Below are positions 53,131 through 61,587 of a stretch of DNA of 64,000 bases, in pieces; position 1 is the stretch's first letter; each line of letters begins with the position of its first letter. The notes beneath the pieces are model-generated. The model had not been told where the DNA came from. It was given only the letters and a program-made list of their open reading frames with translations, and searched no databases. The translations under genes and the position numbers were made by a program. Origin of the DNA: CAWCBG01 sp963793845 (GTDB taxonomy: Bacteria > Acidobacteriota > Terriglobia > Terriglobales > Acidobacteriaceae); contig CAWCBG010000014.1 of assembly GCA_963793845.1 (NCBI GenBank), positions 1,178,001 through 1,242,000 on the forward strand, in the 5' to 3' direction.

Positions 53131-53215
53131 ACCGCCACCCTCCTAGGGGTTATAAAATTCCTAAACTGCTGATAATAAACTGTTTGATACAGCACCAAGC
53201 ATTTATAGCAAGCTC

Positions 53216-53244
53216 ACTATAGAACTTGAGTGTATCACTGTCAA
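53216..53244 (-). promoter_or_regulatory. Sigma-70 promoter of the dnaK block
   Basis: On the minus strand, TTGACA (53244-53239) and TATAGT (53221-53216) are separated by exactly 17 bp, one base from full consensus. Transcription would begin near 53209, leaving a leader of about 80 nt before dnaK. Confidence 0.85.
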
Positions 53245-53245
53245 G
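53225..53245. promoter_or_regulatory. HAIR-like operator for HspR
   Basis: CTTGAGT (53225-53231), N7, TGTCAAG (53239-53245). The HAIR consensus is CTTGAGT-N7-ACTCAAG: the left arm is perfect and the right arm matches 5 of 7. It covers the -35 box and most of the spacer, so bound HspR would block RNA polymerase. Confidence 0.8.
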
Positions 53246-53441
53246 TTTAGATGTGGTTGACTGGCCGTACGCTGCAGGAAGTTGTTAGTGATTCGGTAGG
53301 TGGGTGGAAATGGGAATCGGCGTTTAACGCTTGCATGGGCCGTGATTGCCCACTTTTTGCGAGAGGGCGAGAGATGCGATCCACGGCCACGGGCCGGGCT
53401 ATCAGCGACGCCCCAAGAAACCTCGGACTTCGAAGACCAGC
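53246..53441. other. Gap upstream of the dnaK promoter
   Basis: About 200 bp between the dnaK control region and the 3' end of the small HTH-like gene. I see no gene, repeat or clear regulatory motif in it. Confidence 0.35.
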
Positions 53442-53666
53442 TCAGCGGTTCGGAGTCGGTCTGTCGAGTTCGTCCGTTATACGCCCGAACTCCTTCGTCA
53501 GTGCGTGTTCGATTTCTTCGGAGTGTCTTTCGCCGCGTACTACGCGACTGACGAAAGAACGGTCCACTTTAAATTGACGCGCGATTTGGCTGTAGAGACC
53601 GCAAAGGGCCTTTACGTAGCGCTGCACGAGGGCCAGGCGCTCTCTGGAGGTTTCTGCTTGGTTCAT
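53442..53666 (-). CDS. Small helix-turn-helix-like protein
   Basis: 74 aa from ATG 53666 (MNQAETSRERLALVQRYVKA). The middle, LYSQIARQFKVDRSFVSRVV, has the pattern of a DNA-binding HTH (IAxxFxVDxSxVSRVxRGxR), followed by a charged helix (HSEEIEHALTKEFGRITDEL). It is probably a small regulator. The frame is open farther upstream to 53969 and contains CKHCRNLLCDACRS, a possible zinc knuckle, but the intervening sequence does not look like a coherent domain, so the short form is preferred. No obvious partner is adjacent. Confidence 0.5.
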   Translation of the reverse strand: MNQAETSRERLALVQRYVKALCGLYSQIARQFKVDRSFVSRVVRGERHSEEIEHALTKEFGRITDELDRPTPNR

Positions 53667-53993
53667 AGCTTGTTGGATGCAACGGCTCCGGAACCATGTT
53701 GTGCAGAACTGGCCCGCGCTCATCTCCTCCATCGAAGCCGGAGCTTTCTCAATAAGTAAAAATGCGCCGGAGGGAGCTATCGGATTGTCAGTTCTGGCAA
53801 CATGGGTGACAACTTCCCGGCTACGACAGGCATCGCACAGTAAGTTTCGGCAGTGTTTGCAGGAAGAGGCCCGTGCGGCCAGCCTCATAGCAGACGCATT
53901 CGAGCAATCGATTGAATTGGGGCGAGATTCGGGGTCCTGAGCCAGAAAGCGGAAGGCAGCATAGGTCACCCGTAGCCCATCTAAAGGCTAACG

Positions 53994-54272
53994 ATGTCGG
54001 CTTCCCGAGTCCGCGATGGTCGCGCCTATGAACCGTCCCAAATGGTGCCAATCTCCGGTGTCTATACGGTCATTCATGCGGCTCACCGGTCGCCCCACGA
54101 AACCATAGCGATTCGGGGAGAGGAGTTCCCGTCCTGCAGGGTCTGCCAGGACGAAGTCCGGTTCTACGTCGCCAGAGTCATCCCTCACATGACTCATGAC
54201 TTCGACCTCGCCGGTCCGAGCTTTCGTGTGTACAAGGGACGCGCCAAGGCCGCAAAAAGGGGAGTCGGCTGA
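53994..54272 (+). CDS. Small Cys-pair protein of unknown function
   Basis: 92 aa. The core VPISGVYTVIHAAHRSPHET, then IAIRGEEFPSCRVCQDEVRF and YVARVIPHMTHD, resembles small acidobacterial proteins of the form (S)GIYxVxH...RG..FP.C..C...V.FxL (memory-based): a compact beta protein with one CxxC that may bind zinc. The N-terminal 17 residues are less convincing, so an internal ATG at about 54042 (MVPISGVY) may be the real start. Its 3' end converges with rlmN, 22 bp away. Confidence 0.55.
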   Translation: MSASRVRDGRAYEPSQMVPISGVYTVIHAAHRSPHETIAIRGEEFPSCRVCQDEVRFYVARVIPHMTHDFDLAGPSFRVYKGRAKAAKRGVG

Positions 54273-54294
54273 CCCACGACTGCCCGCCAAAAAC

Positions 54295-55492
54295 TTAGGT
54301 TTGCAGCTGTATCAGTTCGGTCGTGTGTTTGAGCTGGCCGCAGGCGGCGTAGATGTCGCGTCCGCGGGGGCGGCGGACGAACGTCGGAATGCCCGCCCGG
54401 ATGAGCACATTCTGGAAGGCCAGCACCCGCTCGTCGGATGGAGTGGAGAAGGGAAGCTCCGGCCCGGGATTCAGCGCAATGAGGTTGACCTTGGCGCGGA
54501 GGCCGCGGATCAACTCGGCCAACTCGCGGGCATGCGTATCATCGTCGTTGACGTCCCCGAGCAGGACATATTCGAAGGTCAGGCGCTCGCGGTTACGCAA
54601 CGGAAAGTCGCGCAAGGCCGCGATTAGCTTCTCGACCGTCCACTTCTTCGTGATGGGCATGACCTCAGTGCGGAGCTGCTGGTTGGGAGCGTTCATGGAG
54701 ACCGCGAGCTTGGGGCGAACCGGCTCGGCACCGAAGTCGGTGATGCGCGGCACAATGCCCGAGGTAGAGACCGTCATGCGCGACTCAGGAATGCCGACGC
54801 CGCTAACCAGCAGCCGCACCGCCTGCATGAAGTTGTCATAGTTGAGGAAGGGCTCGCCTTGTCCCATGAACACCAGGTTGACGCGATCGCGCTGCGGTTC
54901 GGATTGCTGATCGTTGAGCACCACAATGATCTGGCCGATGATCTCGCCCGCCGTGAGATTGCGTTTCAGCCCCAGCAATGCGGTCATGCAGAAGGAGCAA
55001 TCAACGGCACAGCCAACCTGGCTGGAGACACAGATGGTGGCGCGGGTGACGTCGCTTCTCGCCCGGAGAAAATGCAGGCCCCTCCGCTCGGACTGAAGTC
55101 CTCGGTCGGAATGACAAATCACTAAGACTCTCTGCCAACTCGGCGTCGCCGTTCTCCGATCCATCACCGGCCTCGCCGCCGTCGCCTTCCGGCATCCAGA
55201 CGGTTTCGACGCTCTGGCCATCTGCGAAGGCGAGCAGGTAGCGTACGGTGCCGTCGGAAGAGACGAACTTCTTCTCGATCTGGGGCAATCCAACCGAGAA
55301 GCCGGCCTCAGTGAGTTGCCTTCGGAAGGCCAATGGGAGGTTGCTGAATTGTTCAACTGCCGGCCACCTTTGCCGGTATAAACCGTCAAATAGCTGACCG
55401 GCCCGGTAGGAAGCTTGCCCGCAGCTTTCTGCGATGTCCCTAAGTTGTTGAAGGGAAAGCCCTAAAAGTTCGGTATGTTGCGGCTCGCTCAT
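54295..55492 (-). CDS. rlmN: 23S rRNA/tRNA adenine-C2 methyltransferase RlmN, with repeat insertion and frameshift
   Basis: Radical-SAM enzyme forming m2A2503 in 23S rRNA and m2A37 in tRNA. ATG at 55492: SEPQHTELLGLSLQQLRDIA, then the N-terminal accessory helices and GTVRYLLAFADGQSVETVWM. The radical-SAM domain has CAVDCSFCMTALLGLKRNL (CxxxCxxC), VFMGQGEPFLNYDNFMQAV, SMNAPNQQLRTEVMPITKKW, FEYVLLGDVNDDDTHARELA, and the C-terminal catalytic Cys in DIYAACGQL. Between the accessory domain and RATICVSSQVGC lies an insert carrying a dispersed TGTCATTCCGA repeat (55065-55120), translated as DLSFRPRTSVRAEGPAFSPG. The frame is off by one just after it (about 55055). Removing one base gives 398 aa. Open segments as they stand: 55492-55001 and 55389-54295. 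It could be a pseudogene or an intact gene with an error. Confidence 0.85.
55065..55120 (-). repeat. Dispersed palindromic repeat inserted inside rlmN
   Basis: The minus strand reads GATTTGTCATTCCGACCGAG, then GACTTCAGTCCGAGCGGAGG and GGCCTGCATTTTCTCC. It aligns with the intergenic copy at 49081-49120 (GATTTGTCATCCCGAG...CTTCAG...GCGAGGGATCTGC). It carries the same internal hairpin (GACTTCAGTC). Confidence 0.75.
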
Positions 55493-55658
55493 GCATCCAA
55501 TAAGCTGTTCTGTTTAGATTCCCGTCCGCCCGGTTTCGCATCGGGGCAATTCATCATCGAGCGTCATTCTATCCCGCGGGCCTCGCCAGCAACAGGCCGG
55601 GAGCGTAACGTTAACGATAGGGCCCGCACAATTCGGCGAGAGGATTCTCAGGGAGTAC

Positions 55659-56954
55659 ATGGCATCAGGAGCAGCAGTAGTGGAAGAAGTCCGCAATATT
55701 CAGCGTGAGGTCCTGTCCAACGGCCTCACCATTCTTACCGAGCAGATGGACCACATTCGTTCGGTGGCGATGGGTATCTGGGTAAAAACCGGGTCGCGCC
55801 ATGAGGACCCGGCGGTAAACGGCATCTCCCATTTTGTCGAGCACATGGTTTTCAAGGGAACCAAGCACCGCACCGCCGAGGATATCGCCCGTCAAGTCGA
55901 CTCTATCGGCGGCAACATGGACGCCTTTACCGGCAAGGAGACGATCTGCTTCAACATTAAAGTCCTGGATGAACATTTGCCCGTAGCCGTAGATGTCCTC
56001 AGCGACATGGTACTCAATCCGACCTTCGATGCCGGCGAGATTGTTCGCGAGCGAGGGGTTATCCTCGAAGAACTCAAGATGGACGAGGACAGCCCCGACT
56101 ACCTGGTGCATGAAATTTTCACGCAGAACTTCTTCAAGGATCATCCTCTGGGCAAGCCCATTTTGGGAACAAAAGAGACGGTCCGCCGTTTCGATCAGGC
56201 CGCCATTCTGGGCTATTACGGGACCAAGTTCACTCCGGGGAATTTGATTATTTCGGCTGCCGGCAATCTCAGGCACCGCGATTTTGTCGATCTGATCAGC
56301 CAGCAGTTTGCCAGCCTGGCGGCCGGAACGAATGGCTGGCACGATACTCCGCCCAAAACGCATTCGCGGATCGTCCTGCGGAACAAGAAGTCGCTGGAAC
56401 AGGTGCAGATCTGCGTCGGCGTACCGTCCTACAGCATCAGCCACGAGAAGCGCTATGCGTCGTACATCCTCAATACCTTGCTGGGCGGCGGAATGAGCTC
56501 CAGGCTGTTCCAGAATGTGCGTGAGAAGCAGGGCCTGGTGTACTCGATCTTCTCCGAGTTAAATCCCTTCCGGGATGCCGGATGCCTGGCTGTTTATGCG
56601 GGAACGTCGCGCGAATCGGCTTTCAAAGTGGTGCAAGCGGTGGTGAACGAGTTCCGCGAGTTGAAGAGCAAAACGATCTCGGAAGAAGAGTTGACGCGCG
56701 CCAAGGACCAGTTGAAGGGCAGCCTGATGTTGAGCCTGGAGTCCTCGACCGCGCGCATGTCAAACCTCGCCCGGCAGGAGATGTATTACGAACGCTTCCT
56801 CAGCATGGACGAGATCATCGAGCGCATCCAGGCCGTATCGGCGGAGGACATCATGGCCTCGGCCGCAGAGTTCTTCCAGCCGGGATCGATCGCGGTGACA
56901 GTGCTGGGAAATCTGAACGGTTTGAAGATCACCCGCGATTCGCTGGCGTGCTGA
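55659..56954 (+). CDS. M16 family zinc peptidase (processing-protease type)
   Basis: 431 aa. The inverted zinc motif HxxEH is in GISHFVEHMVFKGTKHRTAE, with the distal Glu in RERGVILEELKMDEDSPDYL. The second half has the typical LNTLLGGGMSSRLFQNVREK QGL block (R/Y pair region) and ends after one complete two-domain M16B unit. Such enzymes are usually cytoplasmic or periplasmic and cut short peptides or signal-like sequences; B. subtilis YmxG/MlpA is the nearest type. There is no signal peptide. ATG at 55659 follows GGGAGTAC. It stands alone: divergent from rlmN with a 166-bp gap and followed by pseudopilin genes that are probably separate. Confidence 0.92.
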   Translation: MASGAAVVEEVRNIQREVLSNGLTILTEQMDHIRSVAMGIWVKTGSRHEDPAVNGISHFVEHMVFKGTKHRTAEDIARQVDSIGGNMDAFTGKETICFNIKVLDEHLPVAVDVLSDMVLNPTFDAGEIVRERGVILEELKMDEDSPDYLVHEIFTQNFFKDHPLGKPILGTKETVRRFDQAAILGYYGTKFTPGNLIISAAGNLRHRDFVDLISQQFASLAAGTNGWHDTPPKTHSRIVLRNKKSLEQVQICVGVPSYSISHEKRYASYILNTLLGGGMSSRLFQNVREKQGLVYSIFSELNPFRDAGCLAVYAGTSRESAFKVVQAVVNEFRELKSKTISEEELTRAKDQLKGSLMLSLESSTARMSNLARQEMYYERFLSMDEIIERIQAVSAEDIMASAAEFFQPGSIAVTVLGNLNGLKITRDSLAC

Positions 56955-57204
56955 GAAGCGAGCGACTTTTCGCCAACCCTGTCGTCCAACCCAGTGATGC
57001 GCTTTGACATATGCGGGTCCGTGCACAATAATTTGCTTGTTGCTTACGTCCCACGGTAGTTCTCGCATGCTCAATTCGTGGCCCGGCGCGGACTGCGCCG
57101 AGTGGAAGCCCCTGAGCCGAATCTGCAAAATGCCTGCTCCGCGGTGGCCCAGGGTGGCTGCGATCCACGGCGGTATTCGTGTGACTGATAGAGAAGGTGC
57201 CTTC

Positions 57205-57678
57205 ATGACCAGACGTAACCGGGATCGGGGATTCACGCTGATCGAACTGCTCATCGTGGTCACGATCATTCTTATCATTGCGGCATTCGCCATCCCGAAA
57301 TTGACCAAGGCAGGAATCCCAGCCCACGAAGCGTCGGCGATCGCCAGCATCAAGGCGATTCACGAAGCGGAAATGATGTTTTCCAGTACTCATCCGGACG
57401 TTGGCTTCACCCCCGACCTGGCGTCGTTGGGAACTACAGGAAACAATGGTGGCGAGCAAAGTATCGATCAGAACCTCGCCAGCGGACGCAGAAGCGGCTA
57501 CACCTTCACCTATACCCCGGGAGAGAAGATCAACGGGGCGATCCGTTCGTACATCATTACGGCGGTTCCTGATCAGGTGGGTTCGACCGGCCAGCGGCGG
57601 TTCTACTCCGACGAATCGGGAGAAGTTCACTACAACGCCTCTGGTCCGGCCGACGCCAGCAGCCCGACTCTTCAATAG
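57205..57678 (+). CDS. Type IV pilin-like / type II pseudopilin 1
   Basis: 157 aa. A class III leader (MTRRNRDRG) precedes the cleavage site G|FTLIELLIVVTIILIIAAFA with Glu at mature position 5, so PilD processing and N-methylation are expected. The globular part has KAIHEAEMMFSSTHPDVGFT, GYTFTYTPGE and ends DASSPTLQ, the small G-like pseudopilin shape common in Acidobacteriota. ATG at 57205 is preceded by GAGAAGG; the open frame extends 67 codons upstream but without a pilin leader. It is followed 33 bp later by a paralogue. No PilD, ATPase or secretin gene is nearby. Confidence 0.85.
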   Translation: MTRRNRDRGFTLIELLIVVTIILIIAAFAIPKLTKAGIPAHEASAIASIKAIHEAEMMFSSTHPDVGFTPDLASLGTTGNNGGEQSIDQNLASGRRSGYTFTYTPGEKINGAIRSYIITAVPDQVGSTGQRRFYSDESGEVHYNASGPADASSPTLQ

Positions 57679-57711
57679 CGGTCCTCCACGAGCCTCCGGA
57701 TCGAAAGCAAT

Positions 57712-58182
57712 ATGCGCATGCGGCCCCCACATCACGGCTTCACTCTGACGGAAGTCCTGATCGTGGTGGCTACCATCCTGTTCATCGCCGCCATCATCGT
57801 CCCCAAGCTCACCAGTTCGCAGATTGCAGCCCGTGAAAGCGCAGCCCTTTCCAGCGTCAACGAGATTCGCCTGGCCGAAGATAGGTATTCCGGCACGCAT
57901 CCCCAATCGGGCTTCGTTCCGCTGGCGGAACTAGGCAACTCGGAGGACGCCCTGGGCAATCACTTCATCGACCAGGACCTGGCCAGCGGCCACAAGAATG
58001 GCTATCTCTTCACGTATGTGCCCGAAGAGAAGAGCGGCGGGGCGGTTCGTTCGTTCAGCCTGACCGCGGTTCCGGACCACCTTGGGGTCAGCGGGCGGAG
58101 AAGCTTCTTCCTGGACCAGTCAGGCGTAGTGCACTACAGCGCCGGGGGAACTGCGGACGCCAGCAGTCCGGTAATCCAGTAA
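57712..58182 (+). CDS. Type IV pilin-like / type II pseudopilin 2
   Basis: 156 aa, a tandem paralogue of the previous gene. Leader MRMRPPHHG, then FTLTEVLIVVATILFIAAII with Glu 5. The mature parts align along their whole length (SSVNEIRLAEDRYSGTHPQS versus SIKAIHEAEMMFSSTHPD; both end DASSP(T/V)(L/I)Q). It probably arose by duplication and may form a heteromeric pseudopilus tip or a minor pilin pair. It would be exported by a system encoded elsewhere. Confidence 0.85.
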   Translation: MRMRPPHHGFTLTEVLIVVATILFIAAIIVPKLTSSQIAARESAALSSVNEIRLAEDRYSGTHPQSGFVPLAELGNSEDALGNHFIDQDLASGHKNGYLFTYVPEEKSGGAVRSFSLTAVPDHLGVSGRRSFFLDQSGVVHYSAGGTADASSPVIQ

Positions 58183-58299
58183 GGGCGAGACCACTTGGGA
58201 CTTTGCCCACGAATGCCTTTCCGCGAGCCTGACAACAAACCTGGTTCCCTTGAGACTTAGGTCATAGTTCCGGTAGTCGAGCGGCCTTACGATTTAAGT

Positions 58300-59139
58300 A
58301 TGGCGACCCTCACCACACCTCAAACTGCAAGAAGAAAGGCCCTAGCCGTCCCGCGCGAGCACGGCGCCTGGGGCATGATGCTGATTCCGCTCGCGACTGG
58401 CGCGCTGGCCGCGGTGCGGTCGGGCGTCAATGGCGGCGCCCTATCGCTATTCACTCTGGCCGCGATGTCCCTGTTCTGGTTGCGCACTCCGCTTGAGGCG
58501 TGGCTGGGTACCTCGCCGATCAAGGCGCAAACCGAGGAAGAGCGCGCATTCGTTCTGCGAGTCATTGCCGTCACATCGGCGCTCGCGCTGATCAGTCTGG
58601 CGGTGCTATTGGCGAGGGGGTACACCCGCGGACTGCTGCTCATCGGGGCGATCGCCAGTTTGGCGTTCGCTGTGCAAGCCCTGGTCAAGAAGTTGGGCCG
58701 AAAGGGCCGCATGCCGGCCCAGGTGATAGGCGCGATCGGGCTGACTTCGACCGCAGCCGGCGCCTATTACGTGGCGACTGGCCGCCTCGATCGTATTGCC
58801 TTTGCGCTATGGGTGGCGAACTGGTTGTTCGCCAGCAACCAGATTCATTTTGTGCAGGTTCGCTTGCATGCCAGTCGCGCCTCCGGTTTTGAGGAGAAGA
58901 TGAAGCTGGGCCTGCCGTTTTTCGCCGGACAGTTCGTCCTCATCGCCGCGGTTCTGTCGGCCTGCCGTCTCGGCATATTTCCCTTCGCCGTCGCTGTGGC
59001 CTTCGTGCCGGTGTTGGTGCGAGGAACGTTCTGGTTCATCCGAAGAAGACAGCCACTGGACGTTCACAAGTTGGGCTTCGCGGAGCTGGCTCAGTCTTTA
59101 GTCTTTGGAGCGCTGGTTAGCATCGCCTTTTTGTTGTAG
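58300..59139 (+). CDS. YwiC-like membrane protein
   Basis: 279 aa with about eight membrane spans. The N-terminal signature VPREHGAWGMMLIPLATGAL is the YwiC-like mark (PREHGAW), and the core ends with LHASRASGFEEKMKLGLPFF. YwiC of Bacillus lies near nitrate-respiration genes; the family is distantly like UbiA prenyltransferases but lacks the two Asp-rich motifs, so its function is unknown. ATG at 58300. The upstream 117 bp after the pseudopilins hold no gene. It converges with lhgO. Confidence 0.8.
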   Translation: MATLTTPQTARRKALAVPREHGAWGMMLIPLATGALAAVRSGVNGGALSLFTLAAMSLFWLRTPLEAWLGTSPIKAQTEEERAFVLRVIAVTSALALISLAVLLARGYTRGLLLIGAIASLAFAVQALVKKLGRKGRMPAQVIGAIGLTSTAAGAYYVATGRLDRIAFALWVANWLFASNQIHFVQVRLHASRASGFEEKMKLGLPFFAGQFVLIAAVLSACRLGIFPFAVAVAFVPVLVRGTFWFIRRRQPLDVHKLGFAELAQSLVFGALVSIAFLL

Positions 59140-59170
59140 CGGCAGGGAGAGATTTTTCGTTGACCTGTTG

Positions 59171-60409
59171 TTATGCGAGCGATTCCTTTACGCTAGCCTT
59201 CAGGTCGAATCGCTGCTGCAGCATGTCGATCACCTCGCGGCCGATCTCGAGCGACGCCGTCGCAGCTGGGGAGGGCACGTTGCAAACGTGGATCATTCCT
59301 TTGCCGTGAACGAAGTGGAAGTCGTCGACCAGGTTGCCATTGCGGTCCACGGCCTGGGCGCGTACGCCGGAGCCGCCGGGCGCGTAATCGTTTTCCTTAA
59401 GCTCCGGAATCATCTTCTGCAGTGACCGCACGAAGGCCGGCTTCAGCCACGAACGGTACTGTTCCTCCAGCCCTTTGCGCCAATACTTACGCGCCATTTT
59501 CCAGAAGCCAGGATAGCTGAGCGTTTCGACCGCTTCCGTGAGATCGACGGTCGAGCCGGTGTAACCTTCGCGGCGAAACGCCAGCAAGGCATTCGGTCCT
59601 GCTTCGATGCTGCCATTCACGCGTCGTGTGAAGTGCACGCCCAGAAAAGGGAATCGCGGATCGGGCACAGGATAGATCAGTCCCCTCACCAGATGTCGCC
59701 GCTCGGGCTTCACCTCGTAATACTCGCCGCGGAAGGGAATGATCTCCAGGTCGGTTTCGACGCCGGCCATGCGCGAGATGGTATCACTGTACAGCCCGGC
59801 ACAGTTGATTACGTAGGGTGCGCGGAAGTTTCGCGCCTTGGTTTCAACGATGTTGCCGGCGTTGTCGCTGCGTAGTCCGGTGACCTGCGCGCGCAGAATG
59901 ATTTCGCCTCCTGCCTGGCGGATCAGCTCGGCGTATTTCAGCGCCACCGCAGTGTAGTCGACGATGCCCGTGGAGGGAACCAGCAAGGCCCGCAATCCTG
60001 AAAGGTGCGGCTCGAATTCGCGGAACTGCCCTGGTTCAAGCATGCGCAGGCCGGGAACGCCATTCGCGATGCCGCGCTGCATAAGCTGTTCGAGCCGGGG
60101 CAACTCGTCGGGTGATGTCGCAACGATCAGCTTGCCGCACTCCTCGTAGGGGACGCTGTGTTCCTGGCAGAAGCGCTTCATGGAAGCGGCGCCCGCCAGG
60201 CAGTTGCGTGCCTTCAACGAGCCAGTCTTGTAGTAGACACCGGAGTGGATGACGCCGCTGTTATGCCCCGTCTGGTGGGCCGCAACGCGGTCTTCCTTGT
60301 CAACGACAGTTACTTGCAGGTCGGGAAATCGCCGTGTCGCTTCCAGTGCGGTTGCCAGTCCGACGATCCCGGCCCCGATGATCAACAAGTCTGTCTTATG
60401 GTCCGGCAT
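59171..60409 (-). CDS. lhgO: L-2-hydroxyglutarate oxidase
   Basis: 412 aa from ATG 60409, chosen because the FAD Rossmann motif LLIIGAGIVGLATALEATRR begins only seven residues later. Further markers: HQTGHNSGVIHSGVYYKTGS (the LhgO loop), KLIVATSPDELPRLEQLMQR, YVINCAGLYSDTISRMAG, FRGEYYEVKPERRHLVRGLI, YPVPDPRFPFLGVHFTRRVN, and the tail FHFVHGKGMIHVCNVPSPAA. It oxidises L-2-hydroxyglutarate to 2-oxoglutarate, feeding electrons to quinone, and repairs the side product of malate dehydrogenase. The first five residues (MPDHK) and lack of a signal place it at the cytoplasmic membrane face. Divergent from the decarboxylase gene. Confidence 0.93.
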   Translation of the reverse strand: MPDHKTDLLIIGAGIVGLATALEATRRFPDLQVTVVDKEDRVAAHQTGHNSGVIHSGVYYKTGSLKARNCLAGAASMKRFCQEHSVPYEECGKLIVATSPDELPRLEQLMQRGIANGVPGLRMLEPGQFREFEPHLSGLRALLVPSTGIVDYTAVALKYAELIRQAGGEIILRAQVTGLRSDNAGNIVETKARNFRAPYVINCAGLYSDTISRMAGVETDLEIIPFRGEYYEVKPERRHLVRGLIYPVPDPRFPFLGVHFTRRVNGSIEAGPNALLAFRREGYTGSTVDLTEAVETLSYPGFWKMARKYWRKGLEEQYRSWLKPAFVRSLQKMIPELKENDYAPGGSGVRAQAVDRNGNLVDDFHFVHGKGMIHVCNVPSPAATASLEIGREVIDMLQQRFDLKASVKESLA

Positions 60410-60581
60410 AGGCGCCTCTCCAGCGGGCAACAAGCGATTATATGGAACTGTGCTGCCGAGAGGATGTGACAGAAGACCGGATGATGTGGTTGGCATTCAC
60501 GGAACGCGCCGATCTCAGAATGCTAAACTCGGCAGAGAAGCGGAAGAAAGGCCGAGCATTCTGGAGAGTTGCGAAGAAGGC

Positions 60582-61544
60582 ATGCGGATTCTTGTGACAG
60601 GGGGAGCGGGCTTCCTCGGCTCGCATCTATGCGACGCGTTGCTTGCGGACGACCATTACGTCGTGTGTGCCGATAACCTGCTAACCGGACGAAAGAAGAA
60701 CATCGCTCACCTGGGTAGCGAAGCGCGCTTCGAGTTCTTGGAGCAGGATGTCTGCCAGCCGTTCGATCCGGGCAGAGTCGATTACGTTTTTCATTTTGCC
60801 TCTCCGGCCAGCCCTGCCGACTACCTCCGTCATGGGATTGAGACGCTGCAGGTCGGTTCCGTGGGTACCATGAACTGCCTGGAAATCGCGAAGAAATATA
60901 ATGCGAGATTTTTGTTGGCTTCGACTTCCGAATGTTACGGCGACCCTCTGGAGCATCCGCAGAAGGAGAGCTACTGGGGCCATGTAAATCCCATCGGAGA
61001 GCGCTCGGTCTATGACGAATCGAAGCGATTCGCTGAAGCCCTGACCATGGCGTACTACCGCTACCGAAAAGTGGACACCCGCATCGTACGCATCTTCAAC
61101 ACCTACGGCCCTCGGCTTAAAATTGATGATGGGCGGGTCATCTCGAATTTCATGAAGCAGGCATTGCGCGGCGAAGACATCACGGTTTACGGCGATGGCC
61201 TGCAGACGCGCAGCTTCTGTTACGTGAGCGACGAAGTGGCGGGTATTCTCGCGCTCTCGAAGTCCGACGAGCACGAGCCGACGAACATCGGCAATCCTGA
61301 CGAGTTCACCATGCTGGAGTGCGCCAAGGTCGTGCTGGAAGTGACGGGTTCGAGCAGTCGCGTGCGTTTCGAACCGCTGCCGCACGACGATCCCAGGCAG
61401 CGGAGGCCTGACATCAGTAAAGCGAAGAGCCTGCTTGGCTGGGAGCCGGCGATCGATTTGCGAGACGGACTACGGATGTCATTGGAGTACTTTCGGGCAG
61501 CGGTGCAGGGAAGCGCAGTTGCTGACAGCGAGGCCGTCGGTTAG
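60582..61544 (+). CDS. UDP-glucuronate decarboxylase (UDP-xylose synthase), SDR family
   Basis: 320 aa from ATG 60582 with AAGAAGG just upstream; the longer frame to 60249 overlaps lhgO. The NAD fold is MRILVTGGAGFLGSHLCDAL; VFHFASPASPADYLRHGIET is the UXS-specific loop; the catalytic pair is in LASTSECYGDPLEHPQ and SVYDESKRFAEAL (YxxxK); IFNTYGPRLKIDDGRVISNF and GDGLQTRSFCYVSDEV follow. These motifs separate UXS from plain epimerases. The product UDP-xylose would serve exopolysaccharide or LPS. The following methyltransferase gene is 43 bp away. Confidence 0.9.
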   Translation: MRILVTGGAGFLGSHLCDALLADDHYVVCADNLLTGRKKNIAHLGSEARFEFLEQDVCQPFDPGRVDYVFHFASPASPADYLRHGIETLQVGSVGTMNCLEIAKKYNARFLLASTSECYGDPLEHPQKESYWGHVNPIGERSVYDESKRFAEALTMAYYRYRKVDTRIVRIFNTYGPRLKIDDGRVISNFMKQALRGEDITVYGDGLQTRSFCYVSDEVAGILALSKSDEHEPTNIGNPDEFTMLECAKVVLEVTGSSSRVRFEPLPHDDPRQRRPDISKAKSLLGWEPAIDLRDGLRMSLEYFRAAVQGSAVADSEAVG

Positions 61545-61587
61545 CGGAGCGATCCCGGTACAATTCGCATAAAATTGAAGACGGATC

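Noticed and set aside
56955..57204. Riboswitch-like (c-di-GMP) leader before the pseudopilin
   Set aside because: No match to the conserved GEMM core or its tetraloop/receptor pairs; only generic GC-rich hairpins.
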